Of a DNA stretch of 47,658 nucleotides, positions 16,852 to 25,504 are shown piece after piece. The stretch's first letter is position 1, and every line of letters begins with the position of its first letter. This DNA comes from Anaerolineae bacterium (GTDB lineage Bacteria > Chloroflexota > Anaerolineae > Aggregatilineales > J027): positions 1-47,658 of the forward strand of contig JAJTXY010000032.1 of NCBI GenBank assembly GCA_021463865.1, in the 5' to 3' direction. Below the pieces are notes generated by a model. The model was not told the origin of the DNA. It made no database searches and saw nothing but the letters and a program-made list of their open reading frames with translations. The translations under genes were made by a program, and so were the position numbers.

Positions 16852-18042
16852 TCAATCAGGCATGGTCGCCGTCACCACATATTCAAAGAGTTCTTTTTTG
16901 GAATTGCGTTTTCGCAATTTTTCGATACCTATGTCCAAAAATCCAAGTTCAGCTAACAGATGCGCGTAAATTTGTTCGCTAGGGACAAGCGTATCATAAA
17001 ATTTCGCGTTCCCGATGACATAAAATAGTCGCGCCCCATCTGCTAATGTCGGTTTTAAGTTGGTTAAATGGGTGGCTATGTCTACAAAATAACGATGCAC
17101 ATAATTTGCCAACAAAGGACTGCTTTGCTGAATTTGCTGAAGCATGGTCTGGAAACCGGGGATTTGAACGTCATCCGCCTGCCACTGCTGCAAACGGCTG
17201 GTGGCAATACCCCATGTCCCGCCAATCGCCTGCCAATCGAGTTCCCCCGCCTCGCGTGCTTCGTTTAGAAAGCCAAGCCAATACATATACGGGCGGAGTT
17301 CGCGGATATAGCTCATGCGATTGGGATAAGGCGGAGAGGTAATCACACAATCATATAGGGTGCTGGTGGGTGTGGGAATCTGACGTGAATCGGCACAGAT
17401 AATTTCGACGGGGGTAGCAAGCGGATATTCGGCGGAACGAGTGATTTCCTCCACGAGTTCTAAAAAGCGATGTGGACGCATCTCTTCAAAGCTGAGTTGC
17501 TGTACGGAGGCGTCTTTGAAAGACATAGATTGATGGTTAAAGGCGGCATTGGAGGTTTCGATAACGAGACGGCAAAATGCAACCAATAGGAGGTTCTTAG
17601 CCGGATTGGGGTCAAGTTTATCGATCTCACCATGAATCCCCCCCAGCATTCGAAGCGACTCGCCTGACCACCAACGCTCAATATTGCTAATAGGGGGTGT
17701 CCAGAAATGACCATGTTGTTGTGATTTGACGCGGTGGCTGATTTCATTACCAATCGAAAGAGTCTTGAGCAGGTCATCGGATGTGTAATTAGCCGTTTTG
17801 ACACCCGCCAGCCAGACCAAAAAAGGGTTTATTTCAACAAGGGTCGAATCAATACCGCGTTCGGCACACACCAACCCTGTCGTACCGCTACCTGAAAATG
17901 GGTCAAGGACATGGGTTACATCCGGCACGCGATCTAATAGCTGCTCCACCACTTTAATAGAATAAGCAGGCGTTAGTCGCAGCCAACCGTGCCGCCCATT
18001 TTTGAGATTGTGTTTGAAGGTCAGGTCGGGTTGTCTATTCAT
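16852..18042 (-). CDS. DNA methyltransferase (N4-cytosine/N6-adenine type)
   Basis: The 396-aa protein is an amino-methyltransferase that should protect the host site from the adjacent endonuclease. Motif I for S-adenosylmethionine is DPFSGSGTTG (res. 47-56), an acidic motif II residue is Glu70 in LVEINPF, and the catalytic motif IV is TSPPY (235-239), followed by PNRMSYIREL. Because motif I precedes motif IV with about 180 residues between them, the order fits the alpha or a related class with the target-recognition region in the middle. It overlaps the endonuclease gene by 8 bp. The target sequence cannot be read from the protein. Confidence 0.88.
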   Translation of the reverse strand: MNRQPDLTFKHNLKNGRHGWLRLTPAYSIKVVEQLLDRVPDVTHVLDPFSGSGTTGLVCAERGIDSTLVEINPFLVWLAGVKTANYTSDDLLKTLSIGNEISHRVKSQQHGHFWTPPISNIERWWSGESLRMLGGIHGEIDKLDPNPAKNLLLVAFCRLVIETSNAAFNHQSMSFKDASVQQLSFEEMRPHRFLELVEEITRSAEYPLATPVEIICADSRQIPTPTSTLYDCVITSPPYPNRMSYIRELRPYMYWLGFLNEAREAGELDWQAIGGTWGIATSRLQQWQADDVQIPGFQTMLQQIQQSSPLLANYVHRYFVDIATHLTNLKPTLADGARLFYVIGNAKFYDTLVPSEQIYAHLLAELGFLDIGIEKLRKRNSKKELFEYVVTATMPD

Positions 18043-18835
18043 CGGCGCTTAAAAGGCTTTCCAAGACTTCAATGATTTCTGTAGTGAGATGCGACGAATT
18101 GCGCTGAAAGAATGCTGCCAAATCAAACCCAATAACCTCACGCATAAAGGTATAGGTCGAGTGAATGGGAGCGCCGGATGAATACCCGCGCAAAATCTGC
18201 CAGCGTTGGCTCTGATAGCGATAGACAAGATCATTGTCAATTTGGGTAGACAATATCAGTGCGACGGGGAAATAGCCTTGTGTATAGGCGGCAGCAGCAT
18301 TGGCAATATCGGCATTTTGGCGCTTGGAATCTTTGCTTTTGTAGCCCTGTCGAACTTCAAAAACAACCCCGCGCAAGGCTTCAACGATGGAGGGTTCAAT
18401 GCTGAGATGAGCAGACGCTTCACGCATCCAGTTTTTCAACAATTCGGATTTTACAGGATTTTCAATGTCCGCAAAAGCCAAACGACCATCGAGGGCCAAG
18501 CGACGTGAAGTACCATCTGGTCGTGGAACATCATATGACCATGAGACCTGCGAATTATCCAAGATAAATTGATCTTTCAAAATCTGGCGAAATAGTTCTT
18601 CACAGCCCGTTCCGATTTGACGATAAACCGAAGTGATGCCACCAGCAGCCTTGTGCGCGGCATACATCAAGGGGTGGTCTAATCCGAACCACGCATAAAA
18701 CGCATCTGACCCATAGAGGTCTTGAAGTTGCTCTAATGAAAGTCCTTCGCCTGTACCCTGACCAAATTTAGGTAAGTAGGATTTACACACTCGAATACGT
18801 TTTAGGATGATGTCGAGATAGGCTTCGTCGGTCAT
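18035..18835 (-). CDS. Probable Type II restriction endonuclease (PD-(D/E)XK-like)
   Basis: The 266-aa protein is encoded directly upstream of, and overlapping, a DNA methyltransferase gene, the standard layout of a Type II restriction-modification pair. A nuclease-like core can be seen: Asp116 in LALDGRLAF, then Glu160 in VVFEVRQGYKSKDSKR (158-173), a D...E-x-R/K arrangement with a basic helix after it. The canonical lysine of E-x-K would be Arg162, with Lys166 or Lys168 as alternatives. The helical N terminus (about 1-95) may mediate specificity. Its ATG overlaps the TGA of the cyclase gene (ATGA). The role rests on context plus motif, so this is probable rather than proven. Confidence 0.7.
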   Translation of the reverse strand: MTDEAYLDIILKRIRVCKSYLPKFGQGTGEGLSLEQLQDLYGSDAFYAWFGLDHPLMYAAHKAAGGITSVYRQIGTGCEELFRQILKDQFILDNSQVSWSYDVPRPDGTSRRLALDGRLAFADIENPVKSELLKNWMREASAHLSIEPSIVEALRGVVFEVRQGYKSKDSKRQNADIANAAAAYTQGYFPVALILSTQIDNDLVYRYQSQRWQILRGYSSGAPIHSTYTFMREVIGFDLAAFFQRNSSHLTTEIIEVLESLLSADE

Positions 18836-21800
18836 AAGCTCTCCAATCGCTCGATTTCCAGCGGGAGGGTTTTGTCGTTCGGGAAAATGTCGAGCGCACG
18901 ATGATAAAGCGATAAAGCCCGCCCGATGTCGCCGATTTCTTCAGCCTGTTGCGCCCCGGTTGTGATGATTTCCATCGCCCGCAGTGGATTACCGGATTTC
19001 AGCAAATGGTAGGCGATTTCAAGCAACAGGGCATCGGTCAATTCACCCCCCTGCTCCTGAAAATATTTCGCCGCCAGCCGATGTAAATTGAGGCGCTGTT
19101 GACGGGTCAGGCTTTCATACACGGTGCTTTCGGCAAGGCCATGCTTAAAATGATACGTGCCGTCGGTCTGGGGTTCGATCAACTGCTTTTCGGTCAAATC
19201 TTTGAGCAGGGCCTCCAATTTTTGCTCATTTTCGACTTGAGCCACCGCCCCAACCGCCTGACGTGAGAAGCCTTCACCCAAGACCGCCGCCGCCCGTAAC
19301 AATTCCTTGCTCTCTTGCGATAGGCGATCCACACGGCTGGTAATCAACCCGCGCACATCATCCGGCAGCATGTCGAGATTGGCGTCCTTTTTCAGTTCAT
19401 ATTTGCCCGTGCGCCGCCAAATATGTTTGTTGTCACGCAGGACTTGGAGCAGGGATTCGACAAAGAGGGGACGGCCTTTGGTGCGCTCCCACAAAAATTC
19501 GTCCAAATGCGCCCCAATTTCATCGGCCTCCAAAATCGCCTGCGCCATCTGGATGACCTCATCGTGGCTGAAATCCTTAATTTCGTTGGGCTGCAATCCC
19601 AAATCAATCACTTTCAGCGGTTCATAAGCGACGGAGATGACCAGACGGGCTTTCTTGATTTCATCCAACACCCGCCGCAAAATGGTGATGGCTTCGGGAG
19701 TGGCGCTGTGCAGATCATCAATCACCAGCAGGGTCGGCGTTTCATTAGAGAAGGCTTGGAGGAAATGCACCACCGCATCGGCAATGTTGATTTTTTGCTC
19801 GGCGGCATCAAACAGCGAGGTCATGGTATCGCCGGATTGGACGGCCCGCGCCACTTGTTTCTGGGCTTGGTCACGTACATCACCAAAAATGCCGGAACTA
19901 CGGGTGCTGTCCAATTTGCGTTCGGCTAAGAGGGCAAAAATGTCTTTAATCTGCTTGCCTTCCGGTTTGGTCGCTTCGTTGACCGGGGCAGGCGACACCG
20001 GAATATCTTGTGTAGAACGGCGGGCTTGATAATCGTCTAGGGCACGCAGCATGGTGTCATCCGGGTCAAATTTTAAGGTGTCGGTCAGGCCCTCTTGGTC
20101 GGGGGGCAGTTCAAATAAATCACATAGGGGAATGTACAAATCCATTAGGTTCAATTCGGCAAGGCGGTTGCGCAAAAATCGGTGCTGCTCACGGGCGCTT
20201 TTGAGTTGATCGAGGCGCAATAGTTGAGAAAGCAGGCGTCCCCATGTGGTATGTTGATTATCGCGGGTGCTGCATGTTGACCATGCACTGAAAAAGCCCT
20301 GCGCCGCCGCTTCTTGATAATAATGCTGCATGATGCGTGTCTTGCCGACCCCCGCCTCGCCTGACAGGGCAAATGCGCGACGACGACGCGGCCCTTTGGC
20401 GGTTTGCAAGGCATAACTGAGGGTCAGCATTAACACATCCCGACCCACGAATTTGGTCGAGGAAGTGAGTGGCAAATCGGCGGAACGGGCCGTAACCCCC
20501 TGTACCGAATAGGCCAGCACGGGTTCGGCTTTACCCTTTAATTTCAGCGGGGGCAGTTCGACGGTCTGAAAGTGTAAATTGACGCGCCGATGCACACGTT
20601 TGCTAATGACCACTTGACCGGGTTCAGCCGCTTTCATCAGTCGTGCCGCCAAATTGACATCATCGCCCATGACGGTATATTCACGCCGTGCCCGCCATCC
20701 CGCCTCACCTGCATAGACAAAGCCCTGTGCGATGCCCATTTTTTGGGTAATGAACGGCCAGCGATGGAGTTCTTTGGGTAGTTCGTCCAAAAGGCGCGTA
20801 TTGAGGCGATCCAACTGCCAGTTCATTTCCATCGCTGTCGCCACCGCCCGCACGGGGTCGTCGGGATGGGCCACCGGAGCGCCAAAGGTAATCAGCATTT
20901 TTGTGCCGCGTCCAAAAGGGTCAGTGCGGGTGAGTGAGCCGCCATTGCTAGTTATCACGCGCTGCATGGTGCTGTAATAACGATTCAAGACCGAGACTAG
21001 TAAATTCAGATTTTCCGGCCCCCACTGCTCCAATAATTCGGCGAAGCCATTAAAATTGACAAACATGACCGTCGCGGGCCGGTTTTCGCTTTCCACATGG
21101 TCGCCTGTCACCGCCAGCTTATTGACGATTTCCGGCGCGACATATTTCGCCACCGTCGCCAGCTTGTGATATTCCTTTTGGAGATCCGCCAGCAGGTCTT
21201 TATCTTCAAAACTGAGCAGGCCCGCCACCCCACCCCGCCGCCGTTTGGGGGCATTGATTTCGTAATCGCTCAGGCCGTCACCAAAATTATCCACGACCTG
21301 ATAAAAGCCCTCTTCTTTGGTCGGGGCCATTTCAAAATCGTTGTGATAATCCTCAAATAATGCGGCATCTATAATGACATCATCGCGGATACCTGCTTCC
21401 TCCGCCAACATCGCCATTCCCGGCAGGCGGCCTTGAATGATGTGGTCGCGCTGGATGTCATTGCCGACCAGTGCCTCAAACAGATGTCCCCGGCTAATCC
21501 CCACCGACATGGTGAGTTCCATGCCATGATCCTCACCAAACATCTCCGCCAAAACAGGGTGCTGGATCGGTTGAAATTTCTGCGTCATAGCCCGCTGCAT
21601 CCGGAGACCCGTTCGAATCGCCTTCGCCGCGACATCGCCCTCGCCTTTTTCTTCGGGGAAAAACACGAGCAGGGCATCCCCTGCGAATTTCAGTAATTCC
21701 CCGTTGGACTTGGCGATGATTTCTAGCATCGTCGCAAAATAGTCGTTGATGACCTCGGTCAAAATCTCGACGGCCTCAACCCCTTTGGCAACCTGCAATT

Positions 21801-22053
21801 TTTCGGATAGCGCCGTGAAACCGGAAACGTCCGAAAACATAAACGTGCCGGGGCGGGAATCGCCATAATCGCGGGTCAGCAAATCTTCATTGTCGGCGAT
21901 GTAGAGCGGCAGGAATGAGGACACCGATTTTTGTAGGCTGCTGAGTCGGCGGATGGCTTGCGACATGGCCTTGTCATCCTCCGGCAGCAACTCCATCAAA
22001 TCAGAAGGGATAAAGCGGGCAAGGTTGGCTTTGAATTGGGGGTCGAGAGTCAT
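18832..22053 (-). CDS. Class III adenylyl cyclase pair fused to AAA ATPase (soluble-AC-like)
   Basis: The 1073-aa protein resembles mammalian-type soluble adenylyl cyclase architecture. Cyclase domain 1 (about 68-230) carries both metal aspartates, Asp75 (FSDVSGFT) and Asp126 (KFAGDALLVFF). Domain 2 (about 325-500) lacks these (Asn333 replaces the Asp) but supplies substrate residues: Lys385 for adenine, Thr460, Asn467 and Arg471 in EYTVMGDDVNLAARL. Together they form one heterodimer-like ATP site making cAMP. An STAND/AAA-type ATPase follows, with Walker A GEAGVGKT (565-572) and Walker B LLVIDD (775-780). The C-terminal half is helical, with a winged-helix-like segment and TPR-like repeats. 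No membrane helix is seen. It lies 22 bp after the HNH gene and overlaps the endonuclease gene, so a signalling role tied to that operon is possible (inference). Confidence 0.88.
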   Translation of the reverse strand: MTLDPQFKANLARFIPSDLMELLPEDDKAMSQAIRRLSSLQKSVSSFLPLYIADNEDLLTRDYGDSRPGTFMFSDVSGFTALSEKLQVAKGVEAVEILTEVINDYFATMLEIIAKSNGELLKFAGDALLVFFPEEKGEGDVAAKAIRTGLRMQRAMTQKFQPIQHPVLAEMFGEDHGMELTMSVGISRGHLFEALVGNDIQRDHIIQGRLPGMAMLAEEAGIRDDVIIDAALFEDYHNDFEMAPTKEEGFYQVVDNFGDGLSDYEINAPKRRRGGVAGLLSFEDKDLLADLQKEYHKLATVAKYVAPEIVNKLAVTGDHVESENRPATVMFVNFNGFAELLEQWGPENLNLLVSVLNRYYSTMQRVITSNGGSLTRTDPFGRGTKMLITFGAPVAHPDDPVRAVATAMEMNWQLDRLNTRLLDELPKELHRWPFITQKMGIAQGFVYAGEAGWRARREYTVMGDDVNLAARLMKAAEPGQVVISKRVHRRVNLHFQTVELPPLKLKGKAEPVLAYSVQGVTARSADLPLTSSTKFVGRDVLMLTLSYALQTAKGPRRRRAFALSGEAGVGKTRIMQHYYQEAAAQGFFSAWSTCSTRDNQHTTWGRLLSQLLRLDQLKSAREQHRFLRNRLAELNLMDLYIPLCDLFELPPDQEGLTDTLKFDPDDTMLRALDDYQARRSTQDIPVSPAPVNEATKPEGKQIKDIFALLAERKLDSTRSSGIFGDVRDQAQKQVARAVQSGDTMTSLFDAAEQKINIADAVVHFLQAFSNETPTLLVIDDLHSATPEAITILRRVLDEIKKARLVISVAYEPLKVIDLGLQPNEIKDFSHDEVIQMAQAILEADEIGAHLDEFLWERTKGRPLFVESLLQVLRDNKHIWRRTGKYELKKDANLDMLPDDVRGLITSRVDRLSQESKELLRAAAVLGEGFSRQAVGAVAQVENEQKLEALLKDLTEKQLIEPQTDGTYHFKHGLAESTVYESLTRQQRLNLHRLAAKYFQEQGGELTDALLLEIAYHLLKSGNPLRAMEIITTGAQQAEEIGDIGRALSLYHRALDIFPNDKTLPLEIERLESL

Positions 22054-22075
22054 AAAAACTTAAATCTCTATTCTT

Positions 22076-22504
22076 CTACTCGGATTCGGGTATTTTACAC
22101 GGGTACTGCCCTAACTTTATCATCAATGTCCGTTGACTTAGACGTTTATCTGAATTAAGTTGCAGGACATTTACCAGAACACGACCTTCTGGAGTTAAGG
22201 GTTTAATGATTGGGCCATCTGGGTGAAAATGGTCGACCCATTTTTGTTTGCGAGGATTGAAAAACGGTGCCAAGAGCTTGGTTTGAGGGTCAATTGAGGC
22301 AATATCAGTAGCTTTAAGAAGGTTACAGCGTGGGCAACTGAGACATAAATTCTCAAGCTCCGTTTTACCCGTGTGCCTGAGCGGAATAATATGTTCGATG
22401 TGAAAGGAAAATAGTGTATCGTCCTTCGTAATCAGGCAATATTCGCAGCAGTTCCCAGCACGCTTGATGACTGCTTGCTTCATTGAATACGCAATATAGG
22501 TCAT
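22076..22504 (-). CDS. HNH endonuclease
   Basis: The 142-aa protein has an HNH domain with zinc ligands Cys20-x2-Cys23 (CEYC) and Cys57-x2-Cys60 (CPRCN), and the active-site region FHIEHIIPLRHTG, with His38 as general base. Asn51/52-region LENLCLSC fits the family. HNH nucleases of this size often act in restriction, homing or toxin-like systems. The gene overlaps the upstream 84-aa gene by ATGA and lies 22 bp before the cyclase gene, placing it in the same operon. The C-terminal 60 residues are outside the core and unassigned. Confidence 0.88.
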   Translation of the reverse strand: MTYIAYSMKQAVIKRAGNCCEYCLITKDDTLFSFHIEHIIPLRHTGKTELENLCLSCPRCNLLKATDIASIDPQTKLLAPFFNPRKQKWVDHFHPDGPIIKPLTPEGRVLVNVLQLNSDKRLSQRTLMIKLGQYPCKIPESE

Positions 22505-22755
22505 GCCTTACCTGCCAACTTTAGACGTGCCTTCAATTTGAGCATGGTCATTACATGGTCAAGGTCTATATATTTCTCCAATTCCTTGCGCTCTTCTGCC
22601 GAAATCTCACCTTCACTATTTAAGTCTAGTAAATGATGAACCCGCTCATCCAAGACGTCAGACGGCTTAAACGCGATAATTTCCTCTAGGGTAGGGGTAC
22701 CCACGAGAAAGTCTGTAATTTCGTCTACGAGTTTGTTGGCGGTCACGGTTTCCAT
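22501..22755 (-). CDS. 84-aa acidic protein coupled to the HNH gene
   Basis: The product is acidic and helical (EEIIAFKPSDVLDERVHHLL, then GEISAEERKELEKYIDLDH) with a basic C-terminal helix (MTMLKLKARLKLAGKA). Similar small proteins are often found next to HNH nuclease genes in cyanobacteria and related phyla (my recollection, not searched), so it could be an antidote or regulator of the nuclease. AAAGGA lies seven bases before the ATG. It heads a six-gene operon. No domain name can be given. Confidence 0.7.
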   Translation of the reverse strand: METVTANKLVDEITDFLVGTPTLEEIIAFKPSDVLDERVHHLLDLNSEGEISAEERKELEKYIDLDHVMTMLKLKARLKLAGKA

Positions 22756-22927
22756 AGCTGTATCCTTTATTGCTCCAACTCTTGCACTTAATTACCTAGC
22801 AGTCTGATTGACCTTCTATCAGTTTCGCTGTATCTCTATTTTATCTGTATTCAACAAATGATGATAACACAAGGCTTTTCATCACTGCTTGGGTGGGGTA
22901 TCTGATGGTTCATTAAGATGCCATTCT

Positions 22928-24088
22928 TTAAGGTTGCAAGCCCAACGCCGTAATCACATCCTCGTTGTACTTCAATTCACCTGCCACACGCTCCACGAAA
23001 CCGAAATCGCTGTCATATTCCCACATCACCCACGCGATGCCATATTTTTCAAAGGTGGTGCGGACATCCGAGATCCATTGGATGCGGCTGTTCTTAGGGG
23101 CAAGCGGGGCATAGGCACCAAATTCGGTGCAAATGAGTTGGACGCCGTGTTCTTCGGCCCATGCGACGGCCTGACTAATCCGCACATCCAATTTTTCGAT
23201 ATTCCAGCCTTCCTCCCCATAACCGCGCAGATAGGTTTGGGCTTCGGGGCTGTAGCGGTCAAATAAGGGCGTCACCACTTTTTCGGGGTCGGAGGGATAG
23301 GGCACACCGAACAATGATTGAATCACCGGGTCGTCCACCCAACTCGCGCCTTGATGGGTAAAGATAAACGGCTCATAGAAGTGGAAATTGTAGACAATAT
23401 TGGGGTCGTCAATCGGTGTCACCAACAAAAGGCCGTCAATACTGGCCCAGCGTGTGCCGCTTGCAATCAAGGTATGGTCGGGGGCAGCGGCTCGTACAGC
23501 GGCAAGGGTGCGCGGCAGAATATCCTCTACCCAGCGCGATTGATTGTTAAAAAACACGGGTTCGTTAAAAACCTCAAAAAACACAAGGTCGGGGTCGTAT
23601 TTTTTCAAATGACCTGCCAAGCCGCCCCAGAACGCCAAAAAGCTCTCTACAAAGGCATCATCGGTTTCCAGATCGCCACTGTAAACCGTCGCGCCCTCGT
23701 CCACATTGACGGTGTGCAAATCAATAATCACGGCGAGGTCAGCGGCGAGTATACGGTCAATTTGTGAATCGAGCAGGGCTAATCTGTCGGCATCAGGTTC
23801 GCCGGGAGCATCGGGGTTATAAAATGGGGCCATTGCAACGGGAATACGCACATTCGTAAAGCCCATTTCACGCAGGCGGGTAAATTCTTCGTCGGAAAAA
23901 CGGCTCTGGATGGCTTCGGGGTCATTTGGGCCAAGCCAGAACCAGAACGGCAAATTGATGCCGCGTGCAAGACGGGCCATGCGGTCATCGGAAACGGCTT
24001 GGGCGGGGGAGGATGGCCTGTGAACCATCATCGCTGCCCCAACTGCCAGTACAAGGACGAGGGCCGATTGAATGCGTTTGGGAATCAT
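22928..24088 (-). CDS. Secreted glycoside hydrolase family 5 (cellulase-like)
   Basis: The 386-aa enzyme hydrolyses beta-1,4-linked glucan or mannan type substrates by a retaining mechanism. A signal peptide covers about residues 1-31 (VLVLAVGAAMMVHR). GH5 marks: RIPVAMAPFY, the acid/base Glu176 in FNEPVFF, His236 and Tyr238 in NFHFYEP, and the nucleophile Glu322 in CTEFGAYA, then WVMWEYDSDFG. It is a free catalytic module without a carbohydrate-binding domain. Its ATG overlaps the stop of the MFS gene by four bases, so the two are translationally coupled. Product specificity cannot be told from sequence. Confidence 0.88.
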   Translation of the reverse strand: MIPKRIQSALVLVLAVGAAMMVHRPSSPAQAVSDDRMARLARGINLPFWFWLGPNDPEAIQSRFSDEEFTRLREMGFTNVRIPVAMAPFYNPDAPGEPDADRLALLDSQIDRILAADLAVIIDLHTVNVDEGATVYSGDLETDDAFVESFLAFWGGLAGHLKKYDPDLVFFEVFNEPVFFNNQSRWVEDILPRTLAAVRAAAPDHTLIASGTRWASIDGLLLVTPIDDPNIVYNFHFYEPFIFTHQGASWVDDPVIQSLFGVPYPSDPEKVVTPLFDRYSPEAQTYLRGYGEEGWNIEKLDVRISQAVAWAEEHGVQLICTEFGAYAPLAPKNSRIQWISDVRTTFEKYGIAWVMWEYDSDFGFVERVAGELKYNEDVITALGLQP

Positions 24089-25356
24089 GCGGTTTGAATT
24101 TCTCCTAGCGTTTCAAGGGGTGGGGGTGTCGCCTGTCCCGTTTGGCGGTGTAGCACGGTCAAGCCGAGAAGACCAATGGTGGTATAGGCGAAACCTTGAA
24201 TATTTAGCACCGGAACGATGCCTAGACTATCGCTCATCATGCCTGCAAATGCCATGCCAAATATGGTGAAAATGCCAAATGTTGTACCGAGTGCGCCGAA
24301 TATCCGTCCGCGTAGTTCATCCGGCACACGCAACTGCAAGAGGGTTTGCAAACCCGTGAAGGCCGCCGCTACTGGAATGCCGACGAGGGCAAACAACCCA
24401 ATCGCAATCGCAAAGCCGTCTACAAAGGTTGAGTAGTTGAAAATAATGAGATCAATCAGGCCAAAAATGAAAGCCCCCATGCCAAGTAATCGGTCAGGGG
24501 CAAATTTGGTAGCAAGCCACGCCACCAAAACGCCACTGCTAATGCCGCCGACGGCTTGGGCCGACATCAACGCCCCCACCCCGGCCTCCCCGCCTTTCAG
24601 CACATCCAAGACAAACGGCGCGAACAAAACCGCTATCGTACCTTCACCAATCGCCATCAGCACCATACTCAAAAATAGCAGGCGGACAACAGGTTCATAG
24701 CGGACAAAACGAATCCCCACTTGCCAATCCTGCCCAACCTTTTTGATGGCATCCAGCGCATGGGCCGCCTGCTCTTGGACATTGGGTTGGGAGGTGACGG
24801 AAATCAGCGCAACCAGCCCCGCCGCCACAAAATAGGTCAGCGCGTCCAAAATAACCGCCGCTTCAAGGCCCATCCCACCGACAATGACCCCGCCGATGCC
24901 CGCCCCAATGAATCGCGCCAAGTTATTATTGAGAATATTGAGTGCGTTGGCTGACCCGAGCTGTTCTTTATCTACCAAAAGGGGCAGCATGGCATTTTCG
25001 GCGGGGCCAAAAAATTGCCCGACGGCGGATTCGGCGAAAGCGACCATATAAATCAGCCAGAGCCAATCGGAAGATTGGACAGCGACGAGGGGCAGCACCG
25101 CCAAGCCCATCAGAACATTGGTAATGACCATTAAACGGCGGCGTTCCCAACGATCCACAAATACCCCCGCCACCGAGCCGATGACGATATTGGGTATGAC
25201 ATAGACGATAAATAGGAGGCTGAGAGCGGAGGCAGTCCCTGTCATTTTGTAGAGCGCAACAGGCAGGGCAATACGTAATATCCAGTCACCAGAATAGGAA
25301 ACTAATCCGGCAAACCACAGGAGAGCAAAATTGCGATTACGAAAGGTCGTCCACAT
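24085..25356 (-). CDS. MFS-family exporter (EntS/MFS_3-like)
   Basis: The 423-aa protein has about twelve membrane helices in two bundles, with a cytosolic loop near residue 190. The N-terminal FRNRNFALLWFAGLVSYSGD and the loop VDRWERRRLMV fit the MFS_3 group of exporters of siderophores and drugs. The ATG at 25356 has AAAGGGG upstream at 25365-25371, which is part of an inverted repeat with 25405-25412 (see the leader entry). It is coupled to the secreted GH5 gene downstream, which may be coincidental. Substrate unknown. Confidence 0.88.
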   Translation of the reverse strand: MWTTFRNRNFALLWFAGLVSYSGDWILRIALPVALYKMTGTASALSLLFIVYVIPNIVIGSVAGVFVDRWERRRLMVITNVLMGLAVLPLVAVQSSDWLWLIYMVAFAESAVGQFFGPAENAMLPLLVDKEQLGSANALNILNNNLARFIGAGIGGVIVGGMGLEAAVILDALTYFVAAGLVALISVTSQPNVQEQAAHALDAIKKVGQDWQVGIRFVRYEPVVRLLFLSMVLMAIGEGTIAVLFAPFVLDVLKGGEAGVGALMSAQAVGGISSGVLVAWLATKFAPDRLLGMGAFIFGLIDLIIFNYSTFVDGFAIAIGLFALVGIPVAAAFTGLQTLLQLRVPDELRGRIFGALGTTFGIFTIFGMAFAGMMSDSLGIVPVLNIQGFAYTTIGLLGLTVLHRQTGQATPPPLETLGEIQTA

Positions 25357-25364
25357 AAAAAAAT

Positions 25365-25412
25365 CCCCTTTGTTGGCATAGATTTATTTTCAATCATTAC
25401 GTCCCAAAGGGG
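25365..25412 (-). promoter_or_regulatory. Leader hairpin that could hide the MFS gene's ribosome binding site
   Basis: On the minus strand the RBS region CAAAGGGG (25365-25372) can pair with CCCCTTTG (25405-25412) 32 bases upstream. In the transcript this would sequester the Shine-Dalgarno sequence of the MFS gene. It could be a translational switch or part of a terminator; I see no known riboswitch fold. Confidence 0.45.
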
Positions 25413-25504
25413 TGCTAGGTTTTGAATTTGATCTAGAATTTTAATGACAGTTCAATTTTCTAAAACTGTTCAATAAAATTATTTATAATTAGCAACCCCT
25501 TGCA

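Noticed and set aside
16533-22755. CBASS or Pycsar anti-phage system
   Set aside because: The cyclase has class III adenylyl-cyclase residues, not a CD-NTase fold, and no TIR or membrane effector gene of the Pycsar type is present. A defence role stays possible but is not one of these systems.
22928-25356. Polysaccharide utilisation locus built from the GH5 and MFS genes
   Set aside because: No SusC/SusD-type genes, regulator or other glycosidases are adjacent, and the MFS family is an exporter type.
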